DNA of 64,000 nt from C-114 sp963745405 (GTDB lineage Bacteria; Chloroflexota; Limnocylindria; Limnocylindrales; CSP1-4): positions 1,984,001 through 2,048,000 of the forward strand of contig CAVUWY010000002.1 of the NCBI GenBank assembly GCA_963745405.1, written 5' to 3'. How positions within the stretch are numbered: the first letter of the stretch is position 1; each line of letters opens with the position of its first letter. This document shows positions 7,708-15,813 of the stretch, in pieces. The notes under the pieces are model-generated. The model did no database searches and had not been told where the DNA came from. It was given only the letters and a program-made list of their open reading frames with translations. The translations under genes and the position numbers were made by a program.

Positions 7708-9933
7708 TCAGCCCGTGGTTCGCAGGCCGCGGGCTGACGGATTCCCGGCCCGATCGCGATGGGTCGTGACGTACTGATCGACCCGGACCGTGGTCCGGGC
7801 CCCGGGTGCGAGCCGGGTCGGCCAGACGAGGACGAGGGCGCTGCCCTGGTACGTCCGCTCGAAGCCGGCCTCGGAGTTCGAGATCGTCTCGATCGGGCTC
7901 CACCAGGCGGTCGCGGCCGGCTCGACCGTCGTAGCCAGCTCGAGGCCGATGTAGCGATTGCCGCTGACGACCCGGTCGATGGCGGGGTGGTCACCTTCGC
8001 TGTCGTGCGGGAACAGCGACCCGTCGATCTCGTAGTACGCGTCCGGGTTGGCCCCGCCGCCCAGCAACATGAGCGCCCATTCGATCCCCAGATCGAACGC
8101 GATCGACCGATCCGAGCGGTTCTCGACCATGACCTCGAGGCCGAGGCTGGGATCCCGCCGAAGGCCATCGAAGATGAACCGTTTCGCGACCCGGACGAGG
8201 TGGTCGCCGGCGACGGCCACGTCGCGGGTCAGCCGGATGGCAGTTTCGTCCATGGCCTCTATCACATAGGCGCCGATGTGCGCGTCTCCGAGCTCCACCG
8301 CCTCGGCTGCCGCGTACGCCGCGCGAGTCGTGCCCGGCGCGAACAGGTGGACGAGGCCGGACCGACGCTCATGGAGGTCGTAGTGGATCCGGGCGGCGAG
8401 CCCCTGCTCGGTGGTCCGGACGGATCCGTGGATCGTCGCCGGCGCCTCCGCGGGCTCGCGGGTCCCGTCCGCCGGCTCGTGGCCATGTCCCTCGGCCGGC
8501 GTCACCGGAGCCGAGGTCGATTCGTGCTCGATGAGTGACCGGTGATAGGACTCGGGCCTGCGGCGCATCACCGCGGTCAGGGCGTGGCGGACCGCCCGGA
8601 TGTCCCAGCTACCGATCCCGGCGCCTTCGTTCGGATCGACGACGACGACCTGGCCGGGCGAGCGCACGAGGATCTCGTCACGACCGTCGAGGTCGGTATC
8701 GAAGGCGACGATGCCGTCGGGCGAGCCGCCCGCGGCGCGGGTCGCGGCGTCGGCCAGATCTTCCGCGGCGATGAGGTGTTCGTACGTCGCCAGGCGCATG
8801 TGGGCGATGTAGATCCCGCCGAACACGCCGTGCCAGTAGCAGTCGTTGCCCTGGCCCTGTAAGAGCTCGAGCCGGGCAGCGTCCCGATCGGGTCCCTCGG
8901 CCATGGCGGCGACCGCCGCCGAGGCCCGCAGCATCTGCTTGTGGAGGTCGTTGACCTCGCGGTACTTGACCTGGAAGGCGCGCCAGAACCCGCCCCGCAG
9001 CCAGCGCGCCTCGGGCCGGCCGGCCTCACGCGCTGCGGCCAGGGCATGCTCGAAGGCGGTTCCCTCGTCGGCCGGCAGGGCCCAGCCGCCCATCTCCGTG
9101 TAGGAGGCGGTCGGCAGGTATACCCGGCCGACGGCCGGCTCCCGGTCGAGCCACTCGCTCGGCGTGACGAGCTCGAGCCACCCGCGTTCGGCCTCGACCG
9201 CCTCGAAGAACTGGTCGACCCAGCCGGTCCGGCCGTCGGCTCCCCAGCAATGGACGTGGGTGCCGGGCCAGGAGCCGAACTTCTCCCCGTCGTCGCCCAT
9301 CGTGGCCAGCCGCGGCTCCTCGGCGGCGACGGTCCGCATGTAGGCGATCGTGGCATCGACGTCGCCGAACGGGATCCGGTAGCGGAGCTCGCGATCGGTG
9401 CCGAACACCGCGAGGCGGCGGCCCTGGTCCTCGGTCATGTACGGGCCGGAGAGCCGCGACCCGTCGATCGAAGCCGCCCGGAAGTGCTCATCGTCGAGGA
9501 TCGTCCAGTCGTAGCCGCCGTCGGCGAGGGTCGCCGGCAGATCCGGTTCCCAGACACGCTCGGCGAGCCAGGCACCCCGCGGTCGGCTGCCGCCGATCCG
9601 TTCCACCTCGTCGGCCATGAGTCGTAGCTGGGCGAGCCGGTCGCGGTCCGGGAGGGCCGGCAGGATCGGCTCGTAGTAGCCGCCGCCGAGGAGCTCGACG
9701 CGATCGGCTTCGGCGAGGGCCCGCAGACGGTCGAGGAACGCCCGATGCTCGGCGGCGAGCCAGTCGAGGAGGGGACCGCTGTAGTGGAGCCCGAGGCGGA
9801 TCCGCGGATGGCGCTCGAGGGCCTCGAGCATCGGCTCGTAGGCGGTCCGGTAGACCTCCTCGATCACCCAGCCGAAGTTGCCGACCGGCTGGTGGTTGTG
9901 GAGGACGAGGGCGAGAGCGAGGCGTGGCGCCGT
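7708..9933 (-). CDS. GH57 family 4-alpha-glucanotransferase / alpha-amylase
   Basis: About 741 aa. GH57 motifs are complete: HNHQPVGNF at the N-terminus, GGGYYEPILP, GAWLAERVWEPDL (nucleophile Glu), DDGEKFGSWPG (acid/base Asp) and LLQGQGNDCYWHG. The C-terminal ~300 residues match the beta-rich domains that follow the barrel in the Thermococcus-type 4-alpha-glucanotransferase. It probably transfers or hydrolyses maltodextrin chains in the cytoplasm. The start is a problem: family members begin about 10-12 residues before HNHQP, but this frame has no ATG, GTG or TTG there. An SD-like AAGGAGGG (9948-9941) sits 7 bases before an ACG at 9933, which I take as the probable start (or a mutated/miscalled ATG). 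It is divergent from the LacI-GH13 fusion gene. Confidence 0.85.
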   Translation of the reverse strand, partial: TAPRLALALVLHNHQPVGNFGWVIEEVYRTAYEPMLEALERHPRIRLGLHYSGPLLDWLAAEHRAFLDRLRALAEADRVELLGGGYYEPILPALPDRDRLAQLRLMADEVERIGGSRPRGAWLAERVWEPDLPATLADGGYDWTILDDEHFRAASIDGSRLSGPYMTEDQGRRLAVFGTDRELRYRIPFGDVDATIAYMRTVAAEEPRLATMGDDGEKFGSWPGTHVHCWGADGRTGWVDQFFEAVEAERGWLELVTPSEWLDREPAVGRVYLPTASYTEMGGWALPADEGTAFEHALAAAREAGRPEARWLRGGFWRAFQVKYREVNDLHKQMLRASAAVAAMAEGPDRDAARLELLQGQGNDCYWHGVFGGIYIAHMRLATYEHLIAAEDLADAATRAAGGSPDGIVAFDTDLDGRDEILVRSPGQVVVVDPNEGAGIGSWDIRAVRHALTAVMRRRPESYHRSLIEHESTSAPVTPAEGHGHEPADGTREPAEAPATIHGSVRTTEQGLAARIHYDLHERRSGLVHLFAPGTTRAAYAAAEAVELGDAHIGAYVIEAMDETAIRLTRDVAVAGDHLVRVAKRFIFDGLRRDPSLGLEVMVENRSDRSIAFDLGIEWALMLLGGGANPDAYYEIDGSLFPHDSEGDHPAIDRVVSGNRYIGLELATTVEPAATAWWSPIETISNSEAGFERTYQGSALVLVWPTRLAPGARTTVRVDQYVTTHRDRAGNPSARGLRTTG

Positions 9934-9990
9934 CGGTCGACCCTCCTTCCTTCTCCGATGTCGTGTCGCCGGTCGACCAGGGCGAACCGG

Positions 9991-10023
9991 CAGGTGTATG
10001 CTGTGGAGCGGTTTACTAAACCG
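9991..10023 (+). promoter_or_regulatory. LacI-type operator and -10 element between GH57 and LacI-GH13 genes
   Basis: CGGTTTACTAAACCG at 10009-10023 is a perfect 15-base palindrome of the GTTTA-TAAAC kind bound by LacI-family regulators of sugar genes. An extended -10 (TGTATGCT, 9996-10003) lies just before it, so bound protein would cover the transcription start. The only LacI-type DNA-binding domain in the window is encoded immediately downstream, fused to a GH13 enzyme. Confidence 0.65.
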
Positions 10024-10107
10024 GTTCGCATGAGCGATGGCCGCCGGGCTCGCCCGAGCGTCCACCGAGAGCGGCGGACCGGCCACAGGGTAGCGGAGGC
10101 GCGAGCG

Positions 10108-11952
10108 ATGGTGGGACCGGGCGGTCGGCGGGCGACGATCGTCGACGTGGCCGCGGCGGCGGGGGTGTCGAAGACGGCGGTGTCGTTCGCCTTCAACCGG
10201 CCGGACCGGCTGGCGGCGACGACCGTGGAGCGGATCCGGGCGGCGGCCGACGAGCTCGGCTACCGGCCCGACCCCTCGGCGCGGCTGCTCGGACGGCGCC
10301 GCTCCGGGGCCGTGCCGACTCCCGCGACAGCGACGACCCAGCCGGCCCACGGCGACCGTGGCGGCACCGTCGACACGCCCGACTGGGTCCGGGACGCCGT
10401 CTTCTACGAGATCTTCCCTGATCGATTCGCCTCGAGCGAGCGGGTCGCCAAGCCGGGTCGCCTCGAGCCGTGGGATGCCTCGCCGACGGTCCACGGGTTC
10501 AAGGGCGGCGACCTCCTGGGCATCGCCGAGCGCCTGCCGGAGCTGGCCGAGCTCGGGATCACCGCGCTCTACCTGACCCCGATCTTCACCTCGGCCGCGA
10601 ACCACCGCTACCACACCGACGACTACCGTTCGGTCGACCCGATGCTCGGTGGCGACGGCGCCCTGCGTGAGCTCCTCGACGGGGCGCACGGCCGGGGGAT
10701 GCGGGTGATCCTCGACGGCGTCTTCAACCACTGCGGCCGCGGTTTCTGGCCGTTCCACCACATCGTCGAGAACGGTTCCGCGTCGCCGTACCGCGACTGG
10801 TTCCATCTCGACCCGGTCGTCCTGGCCGGCGAGCGGCAGCTCGATCCCTACCCGGAGCGCGGCGGCGGCTCGCCGGCTGAGCGGGCGCTCGGCTACGCCG
10901 CCTGGTGGGGCCTGCCGGCCCTGCCGAAGCTCGCCGTCGACACGCCTCCGGTCCGCGAGCACCTCCTGGCCACGGCCGAGCACTGGCTCCGCTTCGGCAC
11001 CGACGGCTGGCGTCTCGACGTGCCGGCCGAGATCGACGACGCGCCGTTCTGGCGCGAGTTCCGCCGCCGCTGTCGGGCGGTCCGCGACGACGCCTACCTG
11101 GTCGGCGAGATCTGGGACGAGGCACCCGACTGGCTCCGCGGCGACCGCTTCGACGCCGTGATGAATTACCCGCTCGGGGCGGCGATCCTCGGCTTCGCCG
11201 CCGGGGGGCGGCTCGACCATGGGGTCGTCGACGCCCACGACACCTATCGGCGGACCGTCCACGGCCTCGACGGACCCACCTTCGCCGCCCGCCTCGGGCA
11301 TCTCATGGCGGCCTACGACCCGGCGGTGACGGCGGTCCAGCTCAACCTCATCGGCAGCCACGATGCGCCGCGGGCCCTGACGGTCCTCGGCGGCGACCGA
11401 GCCGCGTTCCGCCTCGCCACGCTGCTCCAGGCGACCCTGCCCGGCGCGCCGTGCATCTACTACGGCGACGAGATCGGCATGGAGGGCGGCAACGACCCGG
11501 CCTGCCGCGGCGCCTTCCCGGCGGATCCTGCCGCCGGCGACCGGGACCTGCGGGCGTTCGTCCAGGCCGTCCTCGACGCCCGGCGGATGTACCCCGCCCT
11601 GAGGCGGGGGACGGTCAGGTCGATCGCCTCGACCGCGTCGAGCGTGGCCCTGCTCCGGGAAGCGGACGGTGGGCGGGCCATCGTCGTCGCCAACGTCGGG
11701 CGCCACCCTGAGGCGATCGACCTCGAGCTGCCGCGACCGTCCTGGCGTCGTCTCCGGATCCTGGACCTGCCGGGCTGGCGCTCACCCCATCTCGGGGCCG
11801 AGACCGAGGGTTCCGGGCGGATGGCGCTCACGCTGCCCGCCCAGACCGGCCTGATCCTCGTCGAGGAGCCGGCCCGAGCGGCCGCGCCGGCCACGGTGAT
11901 CGCCACGGCCGCCGAGACGGCCCGGGGAGGGACGGTCAGCCGGCCTCGGTGA
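10108..11952 (+). CDS. LacI-type DNA-binding domain fused to a GH13 alpha-amylase/cyclomaltodextrinase-like enzyme
   Basis: A 614-aa two-part protein. Residues ~8-70 are a canonical LacI helix-turn-helix and hinge region (ATIVDVAAAAGVSKTAVSFA, then RIRAAADELGYRPDPSAR). The usual periplasmic-binding sensor domain is absent. Instead, from about residue 89 (DWVRDAVFYEIFPDRF), a full GH13 barrel follows with nucleophile Asp304 (GWRLDVP), acid Glu334 (VGEIWDE) and His418-Asp419 (GSHDAPR). Sequence around YEIFPDRF and the closing barrel resembles neopullulanase/cyclomaltodextrinase enzymes. ATG 10108 follows GGAGG at 10095; an in-frame ATG at 10030 is possible. The fusion raises the idea of an enzyme that binds DNA and reports on its substrate. 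Its end overlaps the convergent GlgP gene by 17 bases. Confidence 0.85.
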   Translation: MVGPGGRRATIVDVAAAAGVSKTAVSFAFNRPDRLAATTVERIRAAADELGYRPDPSARLLGRRRSGAVPTPATATTQPAHGDRGGTVDTPDWVRDAVFYEIFPDRFASSERVAKPGRLEPWDASPTVHGFKGGDLLGIAERLPELAELGITALYLTPIFTSAANHRYHTDDYRSVDPMLGGDGALRELLDGAHGRGMRVILDGVFNHCGRGFWPFHHIVENGSASPYRDWFHLDPVVLAGERQLDPYPERGGGSPAERALGYAAWWGLPALPKLAVDTPPVREHLLATAEHWLRFGTDGWRLDVPAEIDDAPFWREFRRRCRAVRDDAYLVGEIWDEAPDWLRGDRFDAVMNYPLGAAILGFAAGGRLDHGVVDAHDTYRRTVHGLDGPTFAARLGHLMAAYDPAVTAVQLNLIGSHDAPRALTVLGGDRAAFRLATLLQATLPGAPCIYYGDEIGMEGGNDPACRGAFPADPAAGDRDLRAFVQAVLDARRMYPALRRGTVRSIASTASSVALLREADGGRAIVVANVGRHPEAIDLELPRPSWRRLRILDLPGWRSPHLGAETEGSGRMALTLPAQTGLILVEEPARAAAPATVIATAAETARGGTVSRPR

Positions 11953-14137
11953 TGGCCGGCGCCGGGCTGAGGGTCGCGATCGGGACGCCGGCCGCGGGCA
12001 GGTACGAGCGCTCCGCGTATTCGTGGAGCATCCGGGTCGTCGAGAAGCGCCAGATCGCGCTCGCCATCGATGCCCGCATCGTGGCGATCCACGCCTTCGG
12101 CAGGCCGTTCCGGTCGCGACCGTAGTAGCGCGGCACAACCTCCTCCTCGAGGATCCGGTAGAGGTCCTGGGCGTCGGACCAATCCTGGGCGCCCTCGTCG
12201 GGGCTGGTCTCCCGACCGCCGATCGCCCAGCCGTTCTCGCCGTTCCAGCCCTCGTCCCACCAGCCATCGAGGACGCTCACGTTGACGACCCCGTTGGCGG
12301 CCGCCTTCATCCCCGACGTCCCCGACGCCTCGAGCGGCCGGCGGGGGTTGTTGAGCCAGACATCGACGCCCTGGACGAGGAAGCGGGCGATCCGCATGTC
12401 GTAGTCCTCGAGGATGAAGAAGCGCCCGCGAAGCTTCGCCGAGCGCGACTGGCTGAAGATCTCCTGGATGACGCCCTGGCCGGGTCGGTCGGCCGGATGG
12501 GCCTTGCCGGCGAAGACGACCTGGACCGGCCGATCCGCATCGCGGACGAGCCGCTCGAGACGGTCCATGTCGCTGAAGATCATCCCCGCCCGCTTGTACG
12601 TCGCGAAGCGACGGGCGAAGCCGATGGTCAGGACGTCGGGCGAGAGGACGTGCTCGAGCTCCTCGAGGACCGACGGTGCCTCACCGTGACGAGCGAACTG
12701 GTTGCGGAGCCGGCCGCGGGCGAACAGGGCGAGCTCGAACTTCTGGCGCTGATGGGCCTCCCACAGCTCGGCGTCGGGGACGCGATCGAGGCGGTCCCAC
12801 CAGCGGCGGTTGTCGGCCCGCCCGTCGAGGTCGTCGAGATCCGCGTCGAGATGGTGCTCGAGCAGGTCGCGGACCGGCGTCCCGAGCCAGGTCGGGATAT
12901 GGACGCCGTTGGTGATGCCGAGGATCGGTCGCTCCGCGACGGCCTGCCAGGTGGAGTTGGCCGTCTCGGCATGGAGCTGGCTCACCGCGTTGGCGGTGTT
13001 CGTCAGGCGGAGGCTGAAGGCCGTCATGTCGAACTGCCGCTCGTCCCCGTCCACCCCGCGCCCGATCTCGAGGACCCGGTCGACCGGCACGCCGCCCGTC
13101 CCGGGCCGGCCGTCACCGTCCAGGAGCGGCCCGGCGACCCGGCGGACGAGGTCGACGTCGAAGCGCTCGTTGCCCGCCGAGACCGGGGTGTGGATCGTGA
13201 AGACGCTGTTCCGGCGGACCTGGGCGAAGGCGTCGTCGAGCCGGACTCCGGCAGCGACGTGCTCGCGCGTCCGCTCGGCGAGGAGGAGGGCGCTGTGGCC
13301 CTCGTTCAGGTGCCAGACCGACGGGTCGATGCGGAGGGCCCGGATCGCCCGGACCCCGCCGACGCCGAGGACGAGCTCCTGGTGAAGGCGCATCTCGCGA
13401 CCGCGGACGTACAGGATGTGGGTGATCGGCCGGTCGGCATCGTCGTTCTCGGGCACATCGGTGTCGAGGAGGAGGACCGGGACGCGGCCGACCTGGACGA
13501 GCCAGACAGCGACGGTCAGCGTCCGGCCCGGTAACTCGACGCTCACCTGGAGCGGCTCGCCCTCCGGATCCTGGACCCGCAGGATCGGGTGGCGGGCCAG
13601 GTCGAAGTCGGGGTAGGCGTGCTCCTGGTGGCCGTCGGCGTCGATCGTCTGGCGGAAGTAGCCCTTGCGGTACATGAGACCGACCCCCACGAGCGGCAGG
13701 GCCATGTCGCTGGCCGACTTCATATGGTCCCCGGCGAGCACGCCGAGGCCGCCGGAGTAGATGCCGAGGCTTTCGTGGAAGCCGTACTCGGCGCAGAAGT
13801 AGGCGATGGGCCCGTCGAGGGCGGCCGCATGGCGACGCTGGAACCAGTGGTCCGATCCGTTGGCCATGTACTCGTCGAAGTCGCGGAGGACGGCCTGGTA
13901 CTCGGCCATGAACGACGGGTTGTCGAGGAGATCGGCCCAGGCGACGGCGCCGGTCAGGACAGCGATCGGGTCCCGATAGCGGGCCCACGAACCGCTGTCG
14001 ATGCGGCCGAAGAGGTTCTTCGCTCCGGGGTGCCAGACCCACCACAGGTTGTAGGCGAGGCGGCGAAGGCCTTCGAGCTGGGGCGGCAGGCGGAAGCTCA
14101 ATCCGGGCAGCGTGGGCACGCGGACGACCGGTTCCAT
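11936..14137 (-). CDS. glgP: Alpha-glucan (glycogen/maltodextrin) phosphorylase
   Basis: A 733-aa GT35-type phosphorylase that releases glucose 1-phosphate from alpha-1,4-glucans using pyridoxal phosphate. Visible features include the AYFCAEYGFHESLGIYSGGL active-site region, HLNEGHSALL, ITNGVHIPTW and the PLP-lysine block EASGTSGMKAAANG. The N-terminal RRLAYNLWWVWHP segment marks the shorter bacterial/archaeal phosphorylase class (formerly called DUF3417 type). ATG 14137 was chosen because upstream frame is not conserved-looking and TATCAT lies 8 bases upstream, giving a probable leaderless mRNA. It is divergent from glgA. Confidence 0.92.
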   Translation of the reverse strand: MEPVVRVPTLPGLSFRLPPQLEGLRRLAYNLWWVWHPGAKNLFGRIDSGSWARYRDPIAVLTGAVAWADLLDNPSFMAEYQAVLRDFDEYMANGSDHWFQRRHAAALDGPIAYFCAEYGFHESLGIYSGGLGVLAGDHMKSASDMALPLVGVGLMYRKGYFRQTIDADGHQEHAYPDFDLARHPILRVQDPEGEPLQVSVELPGRTLTVAVWLVQVGRVPVLLLDTDVPENDDADRPITHILYVRGREMRLHQELVLGVGGVRAIRALRIDPSVWHLNEGHSALLLAERTREHVAAGVRLDDAFAQVRRNSVFTIHTPVSAGNERFDVDLVRRVAGPLLDGDGRPGTGGVPVDRVLEIGRGVDGDERQFDMTAFSLRLTNTANAVSQLHAETANSTWQAVAERPILGITNGVHIPTWLGTPVRDLLEHHLDADLDDLDGRADNRRWWDRLDRVPDAELWEAHQRQKFELALFARGRLRNQFARHGEAPSVLEELEHVLSPDVLTIGFARRFATYKRAGMIFSDMDRLERLVRDADRPVQVVFAGKAHPADRPGQGVIQEIFSQSRSAKLRGRFFILEDYDMRIARFLVQGVDVWLNNPRRPLEASGTSGMKAAANGVVNVSVLDGWWDEGWNGENGWAIGGRETSPDEGAQDWSDAQDLYRILEEEVVPRYYGRDRNGLPKAWIATMRASMASAIWRFSTTRMLHEYAERSYLPAAGVPIATLSPAPAITEAG

Positions 14138-14198
14138 GACGACGGATGATACGGCCCGCGCTGGGCCCGCCGGCATCACCGCTCGGTACCATGCCGTC
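14138..14198. promoter_or_regulatory. Divergent promoters of glgP and glgA (probably leaderless)
   Basis: Only 61 bases separate the start codons. Leftward, TATCAT (14151-14146) lies 8 bases before the glgP ATG; rightward, TACCAT (14187-14192) lies 6 bases before the glgA ATG. Neither gene has an SD sequence. No clear -35 or operator palindrome is visible. Confidence 0.5.
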
Positions 14199-15743
14199 AT
14201 GCGCGTCGCGTTCATCGCCGCCGAATGCGAGCCGTGGGCCAAGACCGGCGGCCTCGGCGACGTCGTCGATGCGCTCGCCCGGTCACTGCCGCGAGCCACG
14301 CCCGGCCCCGATGGATCGCCCGTCGAAAGCCCGGTCGACGTCTTCCTGCCGCGCTACCGGGAGGTGCCGGTCCCATCCGGGGTCCACCCGTCCATCGTCG
14401 TCGACGTGCCCGATCCGTTGGCTCGCCGCGGCACCACCGCGGTCCGTGTCCTCACCGTCGAGGGCGACGGCTATCGGCTCCGCCTCGTCGACCACCCGCC
14501 GGCCTTCGACCGTGACGGCATCTACAACCACCCCGACGATGCCTGGCGGTTCGGCATCCTCTGCCGGGCGGCCCTCGAGGCGCTGCGGGCCGACGCCGCC
14601 GCCGGCGAGCCGCCGGTCGATCTCCTCCACCTCCACGACTGGCACACCGGGCCGGCGCTGCTCGACCGGGCCGGGCGGCTGGCGGACGATCCGGTCATCG
14701 GCCGCGCCGCTGCCGTCCTGACGATCCACAACCTCGCCTATCACGGCTGGGTACCCCTTGCCGACCTCGGCCAGCTCGGCCTCGCGCCGGGCGACGGCCT
14801 CGTCGCTCCGGACGCGGCCGGCATCGACCTCCTGTGGGACGAGATCGAGCGGGCCGACCTCGTCAACACCGTGAGCCCGGGCTTCGCCGCCGAGTCGCTC
14901 ACCCCCGCGCTCGGCTTCGGGCTCGACCCGACGCTGCTGGCAAAGGGCGACCGGTTCATCGGCATCCTGAACGGGCTCGACACCGCACTGTGGGATCCGT
15001 CGACCGACGCGGGCATCGCGGCGACGTTCTCGCGGGCGGATCGGAGCGGCAAGGCCGCCTGCAGAGCGGACCTCCTCGGGCGGGTGGGCTTCGATCCTCA
15101 CGATCCGGCGCCGGTCCTCGGGATGATCGGCCGGCTCGATCCGCAGAAGGGCTTCGACCTCCTCGCCGCCGCCGCCCCGCGGATCATCGATGGGGGAGCG
15201 CGGATCGTCGTCCAGGCCAACGGCGACCCGGCCATCGCCGTCGCCCTCCGGCGGCTCGCGGCCCGCCGCCCGTACCAGGTGGCCTTCATCGAGCGGTTCG
15301 ACCGATCGATGGCCCGCCGGATCTATGCCGGCGTCGACGCCTTCCTCATGCCGTCGCGGTTCGAGCCATGCGGGCAGGGCCAGATGATCGCCCTCCGCTA
15401 CGGGACGCCGCCCATCGTCCGCTCGACCGGCGGCCTGCGCGACTCGGTCGTCGACGAGCTGACCGCCCCCGGCCGGGGCACCGGCTTCGCCTTCACGGAC
15501 GCGACACCGGGGGCCCTGGCCACCGCCGTCGAGGAGGCACTCGAGCGGTTCGAGGCGCGCCGGAGCGGACCGCGCGGCTGGGACGCGGTCGTCGACCGCG
15601 GGATGGCGGTCGATTTCGACTGGGTGACCGGTTCGGCACCGCGCTACCTCGCCGCCTACCGCCGGGCGGTCGAGATCAGGCGGGCGGCCGCCAGGCGAGC
15701 GGGCCGACGGCGGTCCACCAGGGCTGCGTCCCGGGCCACCTGA
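14199..15743 (+). CDS. glgA: Glycogen synthase (ADP/UDP-glucose:glucan glucosyltransferase)
   Basis: A 514-aa GT5 enzyme that elongates alpha-1,4-glucan from a nucleotide glucose donor in the cytoplasm. The N-terminus carries the donor-binding KTGGLGDVVDAL motif (canonical KxGGL), followed by LHLHDWHT and TIHNLAYHG. The C-terminal Rossmann domain contains MIGRLDPQKGFDLL and the conserved FEPCGQGQMIALRYG block. The length is near the family norm. The ATG is preceded 6 bases upstream by TACCAT and lacks an SD. It is paired head to head with glycogen phosphorylase, so synthesis and breakdown are encoded together. Confidence 0.93.
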   Translation: MRVAFIAAECEPWAKTGGLGDVVDALARSLPRATPGPDGSPVESPVDVFLPRYREVPVPSGVHPSIVVDVPDPLARRGTTAVRVLTVEGDGYRLRLVDHPPAFDRDGIYNHPDDAWRFGILCRAALEALRADAAAGEPPVDLLHLHDWHTGPALLDRAGRLADDPVIGRAAAVLTIHNLAYHGWVPLADLGQLGLAPGDGLVAPDAAGIDLLWDEIERADLVNTVSPGFAAESLTPALGFGLDPTLLAKGDRFIGILNGLDTALWDPSTDAGIAATFSRADRSGKAACRADLLGRVGFDPHDPAPVLGMIGRLDPQKGFDLLAAAAPRIIDGGARIVVQANGDPAIAVALRRLAARRPYQVAFIERFDRSMARRIYAGVDAFLMPSRFEPCGQGQMIALRYGTPPIVRSTGGLRDSVVDELTAPGRGTGFAFTDATPGALATAVEEALERFEARRSGPRGWDAVVDRGMAVDFDWVTGSAPRYLAAYRRAVEIRRAAARRAGRRRSTRAASRAT

Positions 15744-15813
15744 CCGTCGTGCGCTCCGCGCTGGCCCCAAGGTACGGTGGCCAGGGGCACCGGCCTCCAC
15801 TACGGTTCCCCCC

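Noticed and set aside
7708..11706. A 1,332-aa reading of the GH57 protein
   Set aside because: The upstream ~590 codons are the antisense of the LacI-GH13 gene and resemble no family; GH57 homology begins near 9933.
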